From Asticcacaulis sp. AC460 (GTDB lineage: Bacteria; Pseudomonadota; Alphaproteobacteria; Caulobacterales; Caulobacteraceae): DNA of 64,000 nt. Below, piece by piece: positions 44,347 to 53,857 of the stretch. A program made the translations under genes and the position numbers. Numbering within the stretch: the stretch's first letter is position 1; each line of letters starts with the position of its first letter. Below the pieces are notes generated by a model. The model made no database searches and was not told where the DNA came from. It was given only the letters and a program-made list of their open reading frames with translations. The DNA lies in NCBI RefSeq assembly GCF_000495795.1, contig NZ_AWGD01000018.1:1-64000 (forward strand). Direction: 5' to 3'.

Positions 44347-45081
44347 TCAGCCGGAACAGACCGGACACTGGGGATCCGCCGCCAGGCCGACCACCCGGTT
44401 TTGCATCGTCAGGCCGTCGAAAATCATCAGCCGCCCGGCCAGGCTCTCCCCGGCGCCGGTGATCAGCTTGACCGTCTCCAGCGCCGCCAGGGTCCCCATC
44501 ACGCCGGCCAGGGCGCCGACCACACCGACCCGCTCGCAGGTTTCGGCATCGGGCGGCAGGTCGGGCACCAGGCACTGGTAACAGGGCCGACCTTTAAACA
44601 CGCCCAATTGTCCGCTCCATCGGCCGATGGCGGCCGACACCAGCGGCTTGCCCAGGGCATGGCAGACCCGGTTGACCAGCAGCCGGGTCGGGAAGTTGTC
44701 GCAACCGTCCAGCACGATATCGTAGTGGGAAAGGACGTCAGCAGCGTTGTCTTCGGTCAGGCGCAGGGGATGCACCCAGCAGTCGCAGTGCGGATTGACA
44801 TCCTTCAGCCGCGCCCGGGCGGTCTGCGCCTTCGATGCGCCGATCTCACCGGTGCCATACAAAATCTGGCGCTGGAGATTGCTGAGACTGACCGCGTCAT
44901 CGTCGATCAGGCCCAGGGTGCCAACCCCGGCCGCGGCCAGGTACAGGGCGGCGGGCGAGCCGATCCCGCCCATTCCGATCAGCGCCACCTTGGCGGCCTT
45001 GAGCTTCAGCTGGCCCTGGCCGCCGATTTCCTTCAGCACCAGGTGGCGGGCATAGCGGTCGATTTCGTCGTCGGATAACAT
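44347..45081 (-). CDS. MoeB/ThiF-type adenylyltransferase
   Basis: The 244-residue E1-like enzyme begins 'LSDDEIDRYARHLVLKEIGG' and carries the ATP-binding 'VALIGMGGIGSPAALYLAAA' with 'LGLIDDDAVSLSNLQRQIL', then the arginine/aspartate region 'DIVLDGCDNFPTRLLVN'. The zinc cysteines are paired as 'RPCYQCLVPDLP' and 'DPQCPVCSG'. It adenylates the C-terminal glycine of a sulphur carrier (MoaD or ThiS). No rhodanese domain is fused, so MoeB or ThiF are both possible. ATG 45081 has GAGGGCC just before; an ATG nine bases upstream is an alternative. Confidence 0.92.
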   Translation of the reverse strand: MLSDDEIDRYARHLVLKEIGGQGQLKLKAAKVALIGMGGIGSPAALYLAAAGVGTLGLIDDDAVSLSNLQRQILYGTGEIGASKAQTARARLKDVNPHCDCWVHPLRLTEDNAADVLSHYDIVLDGCDNFPTRLLVNRVCHALGKPLVSAAIGRWSGQLGVFKGRPCYQCLVPDLPPDAETCERVGVVGALAGVMGTLAALETVKLITGAGESLAGRLMIFDGLTMQNRVVGLAADPQCPVCSG

Positions 45082-45160
45082 GGCCCTCATATAGCCCTGC
45101 CTGTGATCCAATGCCAGACAGGCCTTGAAAGCCGCGCGTAAAACCGCCAAGTAAACGGCC

Positions 45161-45709
45161 ATGCAAGACTCGAATTTTCCCAACTGGCACGGCACCACCA
45201 TCGTCGCCGTGCGCCAAAACGGCAAGACCGTCATCGCCGGCGACGGCCAGGTGTCCATGGGCGCAACCATCGTCAAGGGTGGCGCCCGCAAGGTCCGCAC
45301 GCTTGCTGGCGGTAAGGTGATCACCGGTTTCGCCGGCGCGACGGCCGATGCCTTCACGCTGCTGGAGCGCCTCGAAGCCAAGCTGGAGCTGTTTCCGGAC
45401 CAACTGGCGCGCGCCTGTGTCGACCTGGCAAAGGACTGGCGCACCGACCGTTACCTGCGCCGGCTGGAGGCCATGCTGCTGGTCGCCGACCGCAACCATA
45501 TCCTGACCCTGACCGGGGTGGGCGATGTACTGGAGCCGGAAGACGGTGTCGCCGCCATCGGATCGGGCGGGGTCTATGCCCTGTCGGCGGCACGCGCCCT
45601 GATCGAATACGAACAGGATGCCGAGGTCATTGCCCGCAAGGCGATGAAGATCGCCGCCAGTATCTGCGTCTATACAAACGACCACCTGACGATCGAGACC
45701 CTGTCGTGA
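45161..45709 (+). CDS. hslV: ATP-dependent protease subunit HslV
   Basis: The 182-residue proteolytic subunit has a short propeptide ending at His-Gly and the catalytic threonine at residue 12 ('[17 protein letters not shown]'), then '[20 protein letters not shown]' and 'GAIGSGGxYAL' (here '[17 protein letters not shown]'). HslV forms a double-ring peptidase activated by HslU. In this genome hslV and hslU are separated by two genes, a 124-codon membrane protein and an acetyltransferase, with overlaps or small gaps that still allow one operon. Confidence 0.97.
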   Translation: MQDSNFPNWHGTTIVAVRQNGKTVIAGDGQVSMGATIVKGGARKVRTLAGGKVITGFAGATADAFTLLERLEAKLELFPDQLARACVDLAKDWRTDRYLRRLEAMLLVADRNHILTLTGVGDVLEPEDGVAAIGSGGVYALSAARALIEYEQDAEVIARKAMKIAASICVYTNDHLTIETLS

Positions 45710-46080
45710 GCCAGCGCGTGACCATTGAACAGGCCATCGCCAAGGCGAAGATGACGGTGCATATGCCGGCGACCTGCATCATGTTCGCCGCCTGGGGCCA
45801 GGCCCTGATCCTGGTGCCGATGGGGCAGTTGCCGCAGCTGTTTCTGTTGATGTCGATGGCCATCGCCGTCTCCGGCTGGCCTCTGGCCTGGGTATATCGA
45901 GCCTGGATGACGCCGCGGTGGAAACTGTGGGCCTATGCGGGCGCCGGCAATGTCCGGGAGATGAAAGCCGCCGCCGTTGCCGCCAAGGTCATTGGTCCCG
46001 ACGACGGTTTTGCCGAAAAGTCGGAAATCTGTTCGAAAGAGATGCGCGCCCAGATCCTGAAGCTGGAAGGGCGGGCTTGA
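45706..46080 (+). CDS. Hypothetical two-helix membrane protein in the hsl operon
   Basis: The 124-residue product has a polar N-terminus ('[20 protein letters not shown]'), two hydrophobic helices ('[20 protein letters not shown]' and '[13 protein letters not shown]') and a charged C-terminal helix ('[20 protein letters not shown]'). No family is recognised. The GTG start overlaps the hslV stop, so it is translationally coupled to it and may have to do with protein quality control at the membrane, though nothing in its sequence proves this. Confidence 0.78.
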   Translation: MSQRVTIEQAIAKAKMTVHMPATCIMFAAWGQALILVPMGQLPQLFLLMSMAIAVSGWPLAWVYRAWMTPRWKLWAYAGAGNVREMKAAAVAAKVIGPDDGFAEKSEICSKEMRAQILKLEGRA

Positions 46081-46084
46081 AATT

Positions 46085-46675
46085 GTGCTAACGCTTCGCG
46101 CCTTGAGCACGGTTCGCTACAGCTTCCGCCGCCTGACGCCGGACGATCTCGACTTGGTCAACGGCTGGATTTTGGCGCCCCATGTGGCGCAGTGGTGGGT
46201 GGATGCCGACGGGCCGGCAGAGCCGATCGGGCTTGAGGACTTCGACGAGCCGGATTTCCGCATGTGGCTGGTTATGCACGACGGTGTCCCGTTCGCCTAT
46301 ATGCAGGACTATGACCCGCACCTTTATCCCGGCCATCACTTCGCGGACCGCCCGGCGCCGGCCCGTGGCATCGACCAGTTTATCGGCGTTGCCGATATGG
46401 TCGGGAAGGGGCACGGTTCGGCCTTTATCCGGCAACGGGCGGCCGAGCTGTTCGACGAAGGCGCGGTTGTCGTCGTTACCGATCCGCATCCCTCGAACGG
46501 ACGGGCGATCCGGGCCTATGAAAAGGCCGGTTTCATCCCATATGGAGAGGGCAACCACCCGCAATGGTGGCCGCAGCCTGCTGATGGCCTGCACCTGTTA
46601 ATCCCGCCGCAACTTTTCATCCGAAGACCCAAACGCGTTTCGCGCATAACGCCCACAGACCGACTGACATCATGA
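46085..46675 (+). CDS. GNAT acetyltransferase, AacA4/AAC(6')-like
   Basis: The 196-residue protein has the pattern of the aminoglycoside 6'-N-acetyltransferase-type GNAT group: '[20 protein letters not shown]', 'VAQWWVD', '[18 protein letters not shown]', '[17 protein letters not shown]' (acetyl-CoA loop) and '[18 protein letters not shown]'. Chromosomal members lie between hslV and hslU in Caulobacterales and need not act on antibiotics. The start is GTG 46085; its stop overlaps the hslU ATG. Whether it acetylates a small molecule or a protein is open. Confidence 0.85.
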   Translation: MLTLRALSTVRYSFRRLTPDDLDLVNGWILAPHVAQWWVDADGPAEPIGLEDFDEPDFRMWLVMHDGVPFAYMQDYDPHLYPGHHFADRPAPARGIDQFIGVADMVGKGHGSAFIRQRAAELFDEGAVVVVTDPHPSNGRAIRAYEKAGFIPYGEGNHPQWWPQPADGLHLLIPPQLFIRRPKRVSRITPTDRLTS

Positions 46676-47970
46676 CCACTTTTTCTCCCCGTGAAATCGT
46701 CTCCGAACTGGACCGCCATATCATCGGCCATACCGACGCCAAGAAGGCCGTCGCCGTCGCCCTGCGTAACCGCTGGCGCCGCAAGGCCACCGATGACTCG
46801 ATCCGCGACGAGATCACGCCCAAGAACATCCTGATGATCGGGCCCACCGGCGTCGGCAAGACTGAGATAGCCCGCCGCCTGGCCAAGCTGGCCCAGGCCC
46901 CCTTCATCAAGGTCGAAGCGACCAAGTTCACCGAGGTCGGCTATGTCGGCCGCGACGTCGACCAGATCGTCCGCGACTTGGTCGAGGCCGCCATGCTGAT
47001 GATCAAGGACAAGAACCGCGCCGGTGTTCGTGCCAAGGCCGAGGCGGCCGCCGAAGAGCGTCTGATCGACGCCCTGGTCGGCAATACAGCCGGCCAGGCG
47101 ACGCGCGACAGCTTCCGCAAGAAATTGCGTAACAACGAACTGGACGACAAGGAGGTCGAGTTGCAACTGACCGAGACCGGCTCTCCGATCGGCATGATCG
47201 AGATTCCGGGCCAGGCCGGCAACAACTTCAACCTCGGCGACATGCTGTCCAAGGCCATGGGTGGGCGCAAGAAAACCGTCAAGACCTCGGTCAAATCGGC
47301 CTGGCCGACCCTGATTTCGGAAGAGTCCGACAAGCTGCTTGACCAGGAGGCGGTGGCGGGTGAGGCCCTGCGCCTGGCCGAGAACGAAGGCATCGTGTTT
47401 CTGGACGAGATCGACAAGGTGGCGTCGCGATCGGAACGCGGCGGCGCCGATGTTTCGCGCGAAGGCGTCCAGCGCGACCTGCTGCCGCTGATCGAGGGCA
47501 CGACGGTGTCGACCAAGTACGGCCCGGTCAAGACCGACCATATCCTGTTCATCGCCTCGGGCGCCTTCCACGTCGCCAAGCCATCGGACCTGTTGCCGGA
47601 ACTGCAGGGCCGCCTGCCGATCCGCGTCGAGCTGAAGGCCCTGACCCAGGACGATTTCCGCCGCATCCTGAGCGAGCCGGAAGCCAACCTGATCAAGCAG
47701 AACCAGGCCTTGATGAAGACCGAGGGCGTGACCTTGGAGTTCGATGATGGCGCGATTGCCGAGATGGCGGCGGCGGCGGCTTCGGTCAATGCCAAGGTCG
47801 AGAATATCGGCGCGCGCCGGCTGCACACCGTCATCGAAAAGGTGATGGAGGAGTTGTCCTATACCGCGTCGGACATGGCAGGGCAGTCGGTGCTGATCGA
47901 TGCCGACTATGTCAAGCGCCGCCTGGGCGACATCGCGACGGACGCCGATCTGAGCCGGTATATCCTGTAA
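46672..47970 (+). CDS. hslU: ATP-dependent protease ATPase subunit HslU
   Basis: The 432-residue AAA+ unfoldase begins '[20 protein letters not shown]' and has Walker A '[18 protein letters not shown]', '[16 protein letters not shown]' (pore loop GYVG), Walker B '[20 protein letters not shown]' and the C-terminal '[13 protein letters not shown]'-like end that docks in HslV, here 'ADLSRYIL' at the very terminus. The I-domain between Walker A and B is present. It unfolds proteins and feeds them to HslV. ATG overlaps the preceding acetyltransferase stop. Confidence 0.98.
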   Translation: MTTFSPREIVSELDRHIIGHTDAKKAVAVALRNRWRRKATDDSIRDEITPKNILMIGPTGVGKTEIARRLAKLAQAPFIKVEATKFTEVGYVGRDVDQIVRDLVEAAMLMIKDKNRAGVRAKAEAAAEERLIDALVGNTAGQATRDSFRKKLRNNELDDKEVELQLTETGSPIGMIEIPGQAGNNFNLGDMLSKAMGGRKKTVKTSVKSAWPTLISEESDKLLDQEAVAGEALRLAENEGIVFLDEIDKVASRSERGGADVSREGVQRDLLPLIEGTTVSTKYGPVKTDHILFIASGAFHVAKPSDLLPELQGRLPIRVELKALTQDDFRRILSEPEANLIKQNQALMKTEGVTLEFDDGAIAEMAAAAASVNAKVENIGARRLHTVIEKVMEELSYTASDMAGQSVLIDADYVKRRLGDIATDADLSRYIL

Positions 47971-48270
47971 TCAGGCCTTGGTCTCGTCCTTCGGAAAGTT
48001 CTTGTCGTAGGTGCGGACATAGTCGTCGAAATGGGCCTCGAACATCTTGCGGCACTGGTCGACGAAATAGTCCGCGGCTTCGGCCTTCTTGGCGGCGAAC
48101 TCGGCCTCCGACGGGGCCATCTTTGCCCATACCCAGGCATGGTAGCGCGCCGCCGCTTCGTTCAGCGACACGCTGATATTGATCGGCGGCGTCGTGGCCA
48201 GGTAGCCATTGGCCGTGTTGATAAAGCTCGTGAAACGGGCCTCGAAACCGGGATCGATATGCTGGGTCAT
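47971..48270 (-). CDS. DUF3144-like small protein
   Basis: The 99-residue product has the pattern 'GFEARFTSFINTANGYLATT', 'NEAAARYHAWVWAKMAP' and 'YFVDQCRKMFEAHFDDYVRT', which I match from memory to the DUF3144 family (a conserved AARY/FNA helix and FxxQ(F/C)RKML(E/G)xxLDD helix). Function unknown. The gene is convergent with hslU with no space between their ends. Confidence 0.72.
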   Translation of the reverse strand: MTQHIDPGFEARFTSFINTANGYLATTPPINISVSLNEAAARYHAWVWAKMAPSEAEFAAKKAEAADYFVDQCRKMFEAHFDDYVRTYDKNFPKDETKA

Positions 48271-48306
48271 GCAGACGCTTTCGTTTAAACCTGCGCACCC
48301 ATAGCA

Positions 48307-51300
48307 CTACACCACGTAACCGTTCCAGTCCGTCAGGCTCCAGCCGGTTACGCCCAGCACCAGGATGGTCCCGCCGGCATGGGTCAGGGTGGCGCCATCG
48401 ACGCCATCCGACACTGCCGTGAAGCTACCGCCCGACAGGTTGAAGCGGTCGACGGTCTGGAAGCCGGCCACAGTGTCGTTGCCGGTGTCGCTGGTGGCGA
48501 ATTCGAACACATCGGCGAAGCTGCCGCCGTCGAGGTAATCATTGCCGCGGCCGCCGATCAGCAGGTCCTGATGGGCGCCGCCGTACAGGCTGTCATTGTC
48601 CGAGCCGCCGTCCAGGGTATCGTAACCGTTGCCGCCTGTCAGGACGTTGGCGGCGGCGCTGCCGGTGATCTGGTTGGACAGGGCATTGCCGGTGCCGTTG
48701 ACGGCGACGCCCAGCAGGCTGAGATTCTCGACATAGGCCAGGGATGCCAGTGAGTAGTCGTCGGCGCTGAAAATGATGTCGGTGCCACCGCCCGCGACCT
48801 CGATGATGGTGTCGTTGCCGTAGACATAATAGGTGTCGCCGCCGTCGCCGCCGTTGAGGGTGTCATCGCCCAGGCCGCCGGTCAGGATATCGTTTTGCTG
48901 GCCTCCGCTGAGGCTGTCGTTTCCGCCCCCGCCGTCCATGGTGTCGTAGCCGCTGTAGCCGGTCAGGATATTGGCGCCGTCGTTGCCGTCGATCTGGTTG
49001 GAACTGCCGTTGCCGTCGCCGTTGCTGTCGGCCGACCCTGTCAGCTTCAGGTCCTCGACATGGGCCAGGTTGTAGAGTGAGAAGGTGGTGGCGCTTTCGA
49101 CCTTGTCGCGGCCGCCGCCGGCGTCTTCGCGCAGGTCATCCGCGGCGTCGGGGTCGATATAGAGATCGTTGCCCGTGCTGCCGATCAGGGTGTCGACGCC
49201 GGCCCCGCCGACGATCGTGTCATTGCCGGTTTCGCCCTGCAGCACGTCGTTGTCATCGCCACCGTAGAGCAGGTCGTTGCCGGTGCCGGTAAAGGCTATG
49301 TCCAGGCCGTCGTCGCCCCAGACCGTGTCGTTGCCGTACATGCCCAGCAGGGCGTCATTACCGGCGCCGCCGTGCAGGTGATCGTCATTGTCGTTGCCTT
49401 CCAGCACGTCGAAACCGTCACCACCGTAGAGGGTGTCATTCTGGTCCAGTCCCAGCAGGTGATCGTCACCCTCATTGCCTTCGATATAGTCGTTGCCGTT
49501 CTGGCCGGTGATCGTGTCGGCGCCGCCCAGGCCGAACATATTGTCGGCATCGGTCGTGCCGCTGAGCGTGTTATCGCCGCCGTCGCCATAGATGTCGGCG
49601 CTGATGATACCGGCCGTGATCGCCGGTCCCGGCGCCGGCTGGACGCGCGTGTTCCACTGCGCGAGCGTCCATCCGGTGATGCTGGCCATCAGGATCGTGC
49701 CGCCGGCATGGGTCAGGGTTGCACCACCCGGACCGTCCGAGACGGCGGTGAAGTCGGCGCCGCCCAGGTCGACGAGGTCGGCTGAGGTCTGGAAGTCGGT
49801 GATCGTGTCGTCGCCGGCGCCCGAGGCGGCAAAGACGAAGGTGTCGCCGAAGCTGCCGCCGGTCAGGCTGTCGTTGCCTGCGCCACCGGTCAGGCTGTCG
49901 GCGTGGGCGCCGCCGTCGATCGTGTCGTTGCCGTCGCCGCCGCTGATCGTATCCAGGCCGTTGCCGCCGGTCAGGCTGTTGCCCGAAGCATTGCCGGTCA
50001 TCACGTTGGAAATGGTGTTGCCGGTGCCGTTGGCCGCAGTGCCGGTCAGGGTCAGGTCTTCGAGATTGGCGCTCAGGGTGTAACTGATGGCGCTTTCGAC
50101 GCGGTCACGCCCGGCGCCGGCGTCTTCGGTGATGCTGTCGCTGTCGGTGACGATATAGACGTCGTTGCCGGTACCGCCGAACAGGGTGTCGGCGCCGGTG
50201 CCACCGTTCAGGGTGTCGTGGCCGCCCTGGCCGTACAGGACATCGTCTTCGGTGCCGGCGTCCATGGTGTCGTCGCCGGTATCGCCCCAGAGAATATCCA
50301 GGCCCTGGCCGCCCAGCAGGGCGTCGGCGCCGTTGCCACCGATCAGCAGGTCGTTATCGGCGCCGCCGTCGAGATAGTCCTGGTCGTTATTGCCTTCCAG
50401 GGTGTCGCTGTGCGCGCCGCCGAACAGGCGGTCGTCTTCAGTACCGCCCAGAAGGTGGTCGGTGCCATCGCCGCCAATCAGCGAATCCGCGGCGCTTTCG
50501 CCCCACAGGGTGTCGTTGGCGGTGGTGCCGATGACGGTATCGTCGCCCTGGTTGCCGTGGACGGTCGGCGCGGCGGACCCGGCCGCCAGGGAGACGCCGA
50601 GGTCGAACCGGTTGGCGCCATCGTGGCCGTGCAATTGCGCTCCCGTGGCGAAGAACAGGGTCTCGAAGCCGCTTGCGGCCAGTTCCAGGAAGGCTTCGTG
50701 GATGACCACGCCGTCAATCGACAGCCGGTCCGAACCGTCGCCGCCGGTGACGCTGCCGCCGACCAGAACGCGGGCGTTGCTGAAGGTGATCTGGTCGTTG
50801 CCGGTGCCGCCGGCGATGGTGTTGATCCAGCCCGACGAGGTGATGATGTCGTTGCCGCTGTCGCCATAGAGATAGGAAATCCCGGTCCCGCTCATGGCGA
50901 TGGTGTCGTGACCGGCGCCGCCCGTCATGGTGCTGGCGCCGTCGGCCAGCGAACTGAGATAGTCGTTGCCGTTATTGCCATAGACCTGGTTGATGGCGCC
51001 GCTGCCCAGGCGGATGTCGTCACCACCGCCGCTGCCCTGGACCAGGAAGTTGGTGACGGTCTCCGCCGTGCCGTCCAGCACCAAGCGGTCACCGCTGACG
51101 GTCGACAGGGCGTTGACGGTCATGGCGCCCAGGCCTGCGCCCAGGGTCAGATTATACTGGTGGCCCGAGGTCAGTTTCAGGCTTTCGATACCGATCAGGC
51201 GCTGGGCCGTCAGGGACAGGCCGGCGGAATAGTCGCCGTTCAGCACCACCTCATCATAGCCCGCGCCACCGTTCACCGTATCGGTGACATCAAGGAAGGC

Positions 51301-51483
51301 CCCGGCCTGCAGGGTATCGTTGCTGCCACCCAGATAGACGAAATCCGTACCGCCGGACACCATGCGCGCCAGATCCTCGAGATCGGTCGCCAGGGCCAGA
51401 TCGGTGAAGTCGGATGTCGGCACCTGACCGTCGCCTGAGACGTGGACAAAGTCATTCCCTGCGGTGAGATCGAACGTAGCCAT
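48307..51483 (-). CDS. Large RTX calcium-binding protein with two similar halves
   Basis: The 1058-residue protein has a short N-terminal non-repeat part ('MATFDLTAGNDFVHVSGDGQ') and then many GGxGxDxL-type nonapeptides in blocks. Between blocks is a beta-rich linker ('SYTLSANLEDLTLTGTAANG', 'SLASLAYVENLSLLG'). Two closely similar C-terminal-type modules occur: 'DTFVFAASGAGDDTITDFQT' to 'TGWTLAQWNTRV' near residues 545-615, and 'VFEFATSDTGNDTVAGFQTV' to 'TGWSLTDWNGYVV' at the end. The protein therefore looks like a tandem duplication. No enzyme domain is visible. It is expected to be secreted by a type I exporter, but no exporter gene is in the window, and to act as an S-layer-like or adhesive surface protein. 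Confidence 0.92.
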   Translation of the reverse strand: MATFDLTAGNDFVHVSGDGQVPTSDFTDLALATDLEDLARMVSGGTDFVYLGGSNDTLQAGAFLDVTDTVNGGAGYDEVVLNGDYSAGLSLTAQRLIGIESLKLTSGHQYNLTLGAGLGAMTVNALSTVSGDRLVLDGTAETVTNFLVQGSGGGDDIRLGSGAINQVYGNNGNDYLSSLADGASTMTGGAGHDTIAMSGTGISYLYGDSGNDIITSSGWINTIAGGTGNDQITFSNARVLVGGSVTGGDGSDRLSIDGVVIHEAFLELAASGFETLFFATGAQLHGHDGANRFDLGVSLAAGSAAPTVHGNQGDDTVIGTTANDTLWGESAADSLIGGDGTDHLLGGTEDDRLFGGAHSDTLEGNNDQDYLDGGADNDLLIGGNGADALLGGQGLDILWGDTGDDTMDAGTEDDVLYGQGGHDTLNGGTGADTLFGGTGNDVYIVTDSDSITEDAGAGRDRVESAISYTLSANLEDLTLTGTAANGTGNTISNVMTGNASGNSLTGGNGLDTISGGDGNDTIDGGAHADSLTGGAGNDSLTGGSFGDTFVFAASGAGDDTITDFQTSADLVDLGGADFTAVSDGPGGATLTHAGGTILMASITGWTLAQWNTRVQPAPGPAITAGIISADIYGDGGDNTLSGTTDADNMFGLGGADTITGQNGNDYIEGNEGDDHLLGLDQNDTLYGGDGFDVLEGNDNDDHLHGGAGNDALLGMYGNDTVWGDDGLDIAFTGTGNDLLYGGDDNDVLQGETGNDTIVGGAGVDTLIGSTGNDLYIDPDAADDLREDAGGGRDKVESATTFSLYNLAHVEDLKLTGSADSNGDGNGSSNQIDGNDGANILTGYSGYDTMDGGGGNDSLSGGQQNDILTGGLGDDTLNGGDGGDTYYVYGNDTIIEVAGGGTDIIFSADDYSLASLAYVENLSLLGVAVNGTGNALSNQITGSAAANVLTGGNGYDTLDGGSDNDSLYGGAHQDLLIGGRGNDYLDGGSFADVFEFATSDTGNDTVAGFQTVDRFNLSGGSFTAVSDGVDGATLTHAGGTILVLGVTGWSLTDWNGYVV

Positions 51484-51771
51484 GGCGTTTCCTCCTGCCG
51501 GCTTTTCGCGGCATTGTATGATCTGAGTTGCGATGAACGCTTACAGGTTCCCTGGGGGTACGCTTTAAGTTACTGAAAAATATAAATGAACTTCGAAATT
51601 CGCATGCGGATGCCGCCAGGCCCGGCAGCGTCTTTGCGACTCTTTTGCACCGGGAAAGGCGGCTTGTCGAGGCTTCAAGTCAGAGTTGATCGCCGCTTTT
51701 TCGGCGGTCCTTACGGGCAAACGATTGCAGCCCGTTACCGCTGCATACGGTAACGGGGCAGTGATCCCGGA
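51484..51771. other. 288-base intergenic region, promoter region of the RTX gene
   Basis: No gene is seen. An A/T-rich stretch near 51565-51600 ('gaaaaatataaatgaacttc') lies upstream of the RTX start and probably holds its promoter. A perfect 10-bp stem with 7-base loop (cccgttaccg / cggtaacggg, 51731-51740 and 51748-51757) lies 15 bases past the end of the phosphatase gene. It lacks a clear T tract on the minus strand, so it is a weak or factor-dependent terminator. Confidence 0.5.
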
Positions 51772-52230
51772 TCACACCAGTTTCGCCAGAAGCGCGTCAC
51801 TGGCCTGGTCGCACAGCCGGTAGACGGCTTCGAAGTCGCGCGCGCCGCCGTAATAGGGATCGGGCACGTCCTTGTTCAGGCCCAGGGCTTCCTCGAGATA
51901 GAGGGCGACCTTCGCCTTCGAACCCGGCGGCTGCATCTGCGTCAGGTGACGGACGTTGTCGCGGTCCAGACCCAGGATCAGGTCGTAGTGATCGAAGTCG
52001 TGCGGCTTGACCTGGCGGGCGGACTGGCCGGAAATGTCCATGCCGAAGCGGGCGGCGACGGCAATGGAGCGGTGGTCGGGTGCTTCGCCGGCGTGCCAGC
52101 CACCGCAACCGGCGGAGTCGATATCGAAGCGATGGTCCAGGCGCTTTTCGCGCACCTTATGGCGCAGCACGCCCTCGGCCAGCGGGGAACGGCAGATATT
52201 GCCAAGGCAGACAAACAGGATGGCGGTCAT
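51772..52230 (-). CDS. Low-molecular-weight protein-tyrosine phosphatase
   Basis: The 152-residue protein has the P-loop CX4CR with Ser as 'VCLGNICRSPLAEGVL' at residues 8-15 and the acid Asp in 'NKDVPDPYYGGARDFEAVY'. It hydrolyses phosphotyrosine, or related phosphate esters, in the cytoplasm. In bacteria such enzymes often oppose BY kinases in exopolysaccharide control, but no such kinase is in the window. It diverges from the lipase gene. Confidence 0.95.
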   Translation of the reverse strand: MTAILFVCLGNICRSPLAEGVLRHKVREKRLDHRFDIDSAGCGGWHAGEAPDHRSIAVAARFGMDISGQSARQVKPHDFDHYDLILGLDRDNVRHLTQMQPPGSKAKVALYLEEALGLNKDVPDPYYGGARDFEAVYRLCDQASDALLAKLV

Positions 52231-52325
52231 GCGGTTGTCATAGGCCGAGGCGATAATTACAACAACCGTTGAAATTGCGCCGGTGCCGGGGTAGGCTCGG
52301 GCAAACCATAAGAGGGCAGGGAACC

Positions 52326-53435
52326 ATGATCCGCATTATCGCCGCCGCCGCACTGATCCTGGCGACACCCGCATTGGCCGAACCGATCGTCGCCACCCCG
52401 GCGGAACAGGCTCAGATCGAGGCCCTGAAACAGCCAGAGGACTGGTTCATCGCCCACCTGAAAGGCCCGCGTGAAGAGTCCGATGGTGTTAAACTGGATG
52501 CGCGGCTGCAGTGGGTGCTGGAAAATACGACGCGTCCGGCTTCGGCGCCGGCGGTCCAGGCTTACCTGCGCGAAAGCTATAAGACGCCGGAAGGCCGCGC
52601 CGCCACCCGCACGGCTCTGGACCGCTACTGGGCGCTGCGGACGGCGCCTGGGCCGCAGATGGCGACCGAGGATCGCACTGTCCCAGGTCGTGACGGCAAT
52701 GCCATTCCGATCCGCATCTACCATCCGGACGGCCTGCCCAAGGACGCCCCGGTAATCGTCTATTATCATGGCGGCGGTTTCATGTTCGGCAGTATCGACG
52801 CTTTCGACCCGTCAGTACGGATCATAGCGGCCGAGGCCAAGGCGGTGGTGGTTTCGGTCGGCTATCGCCTGGCGCCGGAACATCCCTATCCCGCCGCCTG
52901 GAACGATGCCGAAGACGCCTATGACTGGGTGCAGGCCAATCTGGGTGGCCGGGTCGGCCTGGCCGGAGACAGCGCCGGCGGCACCTTGGCGATCGCGACG
53001 GCGTTGCGGGCGCGTGACGCCAAAAAGCCGATGCCAAAGGCCTTGCTGCTGTTCTATCCCGGCGTCGATCGGGTGAACGATTATCCGTCACTGAAGGCAC
53101 TGGGGTCGGGCTACGGGCTCGACGCCGACAATCTGAAATACCTGGCCGATCAGGTTTATCCGGCCGGTGTCGCAACGACGTCTGCCGATACGTCTCCGGT
53201 GCAGGCCGACCTGTGCGGGTTGCCGCCGGTTCGGGTGGTTTCGGCCGGGTTCGATCCGTTGAAGGATTCTCAGGCCGCCTTTGCCCGGTTGGCCGAGACG
53301 ACGTGCAAGTTGAAGGTGTCGCATATCCGCTATGGCGACCTGATCCATGCCTTCCTGCAGACCACGGCTTATGTGCCAACGGCCGACGAAGCCGCCCGCA
53401 GCGAGGCGCAACGCTTCGGCAATCAACTGCGCTAG
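52326..53435 (+). CDS. Secreted alpha/beta hydrolase (hormone-sensitive-lipase family)
   Basis: The 369-residue protein has a signal peptide (residues 1-19, 'IIAAAALILATPALAEP'), a helical cap region (about 20-130) and a hydrolase core with 'IVYYHGGGFMFGSIDAFD' (oxyanion HGGG) and the nucleophile elbow 'GLAGDSAGGTLAIATAL' (GDSAG). A late 'SAGFDPLKDSQAAFARLAE' Asp and 'RYGDLIHAFLQ' His complete the triad. This is the HSL/family IV esterase pattern, cutting short esters. ATG 52326 is chosen because it opens the signal peptide. Confidence 0.93.
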   Translation: MIRIIAAAALILATPALAEPIVATPAEQAQIEALKQPEDWFIAHLKGPREESDGVKLDARLQWVLENTTRPASAPAVQAYLRESYKTPEGRAATRTALDRYWALRTAPGPQMATEDRTVPGRDGNAIPIRIYHPDGLPKDAPVIVYYHGGGFMFGSIDAFDPSVRIIAAEAKAVVVSVGYRLAPEHPYPAAWNDAEDAYDWVQANLGGRVGLAGDSAGGTLAIATALRARDAKKPMPKALLLFYPGVDRVNDYPSLKALGSGYGLDADNLKYLADQVYPAGVATTSADTSPVQADLCGLPPVRVVSAGFDPLKDSQAAFARLAETTCKLKVSHIRYGDLIHAFLQTTAYVPTADEAARSEAQRFGNQLR

Positions 53436-53481
53436 GCTTGCCGGGTTTAAGAATCGCGCTTACAAGGGGTGAGAACATCCC

Positions 53482-53844
53482 GTGAACGGTGCCGTCATGT
53501 CCTTGCCAATACCCGAACTGGAAGCCTTTATCGACCGGCTGAAGGTCATTTCCGACCGCTATCAGAGGGTCTACGACGTCGACCGCAGCGGCGACTGGCA
53601 CCTGATCAAGGTCCAGGAGGAGATGGGCGAGCTGACCCAGGCCTATCTGGCCATGACCGGCCGGTCGCGTCGCAGCGTCGACGGCGCCCGTCATGACGTG
53701 GCCATGGAGATGGCCGACGTCATCTGCATGGTGCTGCTGATGGCGCGGTCCGAAGGCATCGACCTCAATGCCGCCATCACCGAGAAGTGGCTGAAATGGG
53801 AGCAAGTCATGGCTGATGAAGGTGCGCCGGAACGGGTCGGATAG
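53482..53844 (+). CDS. MazG-like nucleotide pyrophosphohydrolase
   Basis: The 120-residue all-alpha protein has the metal-binding EExxE...ExxD pattern: 'KVQEEMGELTQAYLAMTG' and 'RHDVAMEMADVICMVLLMAR'. Such enzymes cleave (d)NTPs to NMP and pyrophosphate. The start is GTG 53482 by length, with an internal ATG five codons later (53497) that opens 'MSLPIPELEAFIDRLK' and is also possible. The gene ends 13 bases before the next one on the same strand. Confidence 0.88.
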   Translation: MNGAVMSLPIPELEAFIDRLKVISDRYQRVYDVDRSGDWHLIKVQEEMGELTQAYLAMTGRSRRSVDGARHDVAMEMADVICMVLLMARSEGIDLNAAITEKWLKWEQVMADEGAPERVG

Positions 53845-53857
53845 TAGAGGTTTGGGC

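Noticed and set aside
49903-51438. 511-codon plus-strand frame opposite the RTX gene
   Set aside because: The periodic Gly-Asp codons of RTX repeats give long open antisense frames; no protein pattern.
48307-51483. Tandem DNA repeats in the RTX gene as a separate repeat feature
   Set aside because: They are the codons of the nonapeptide repeats, not an independent element.
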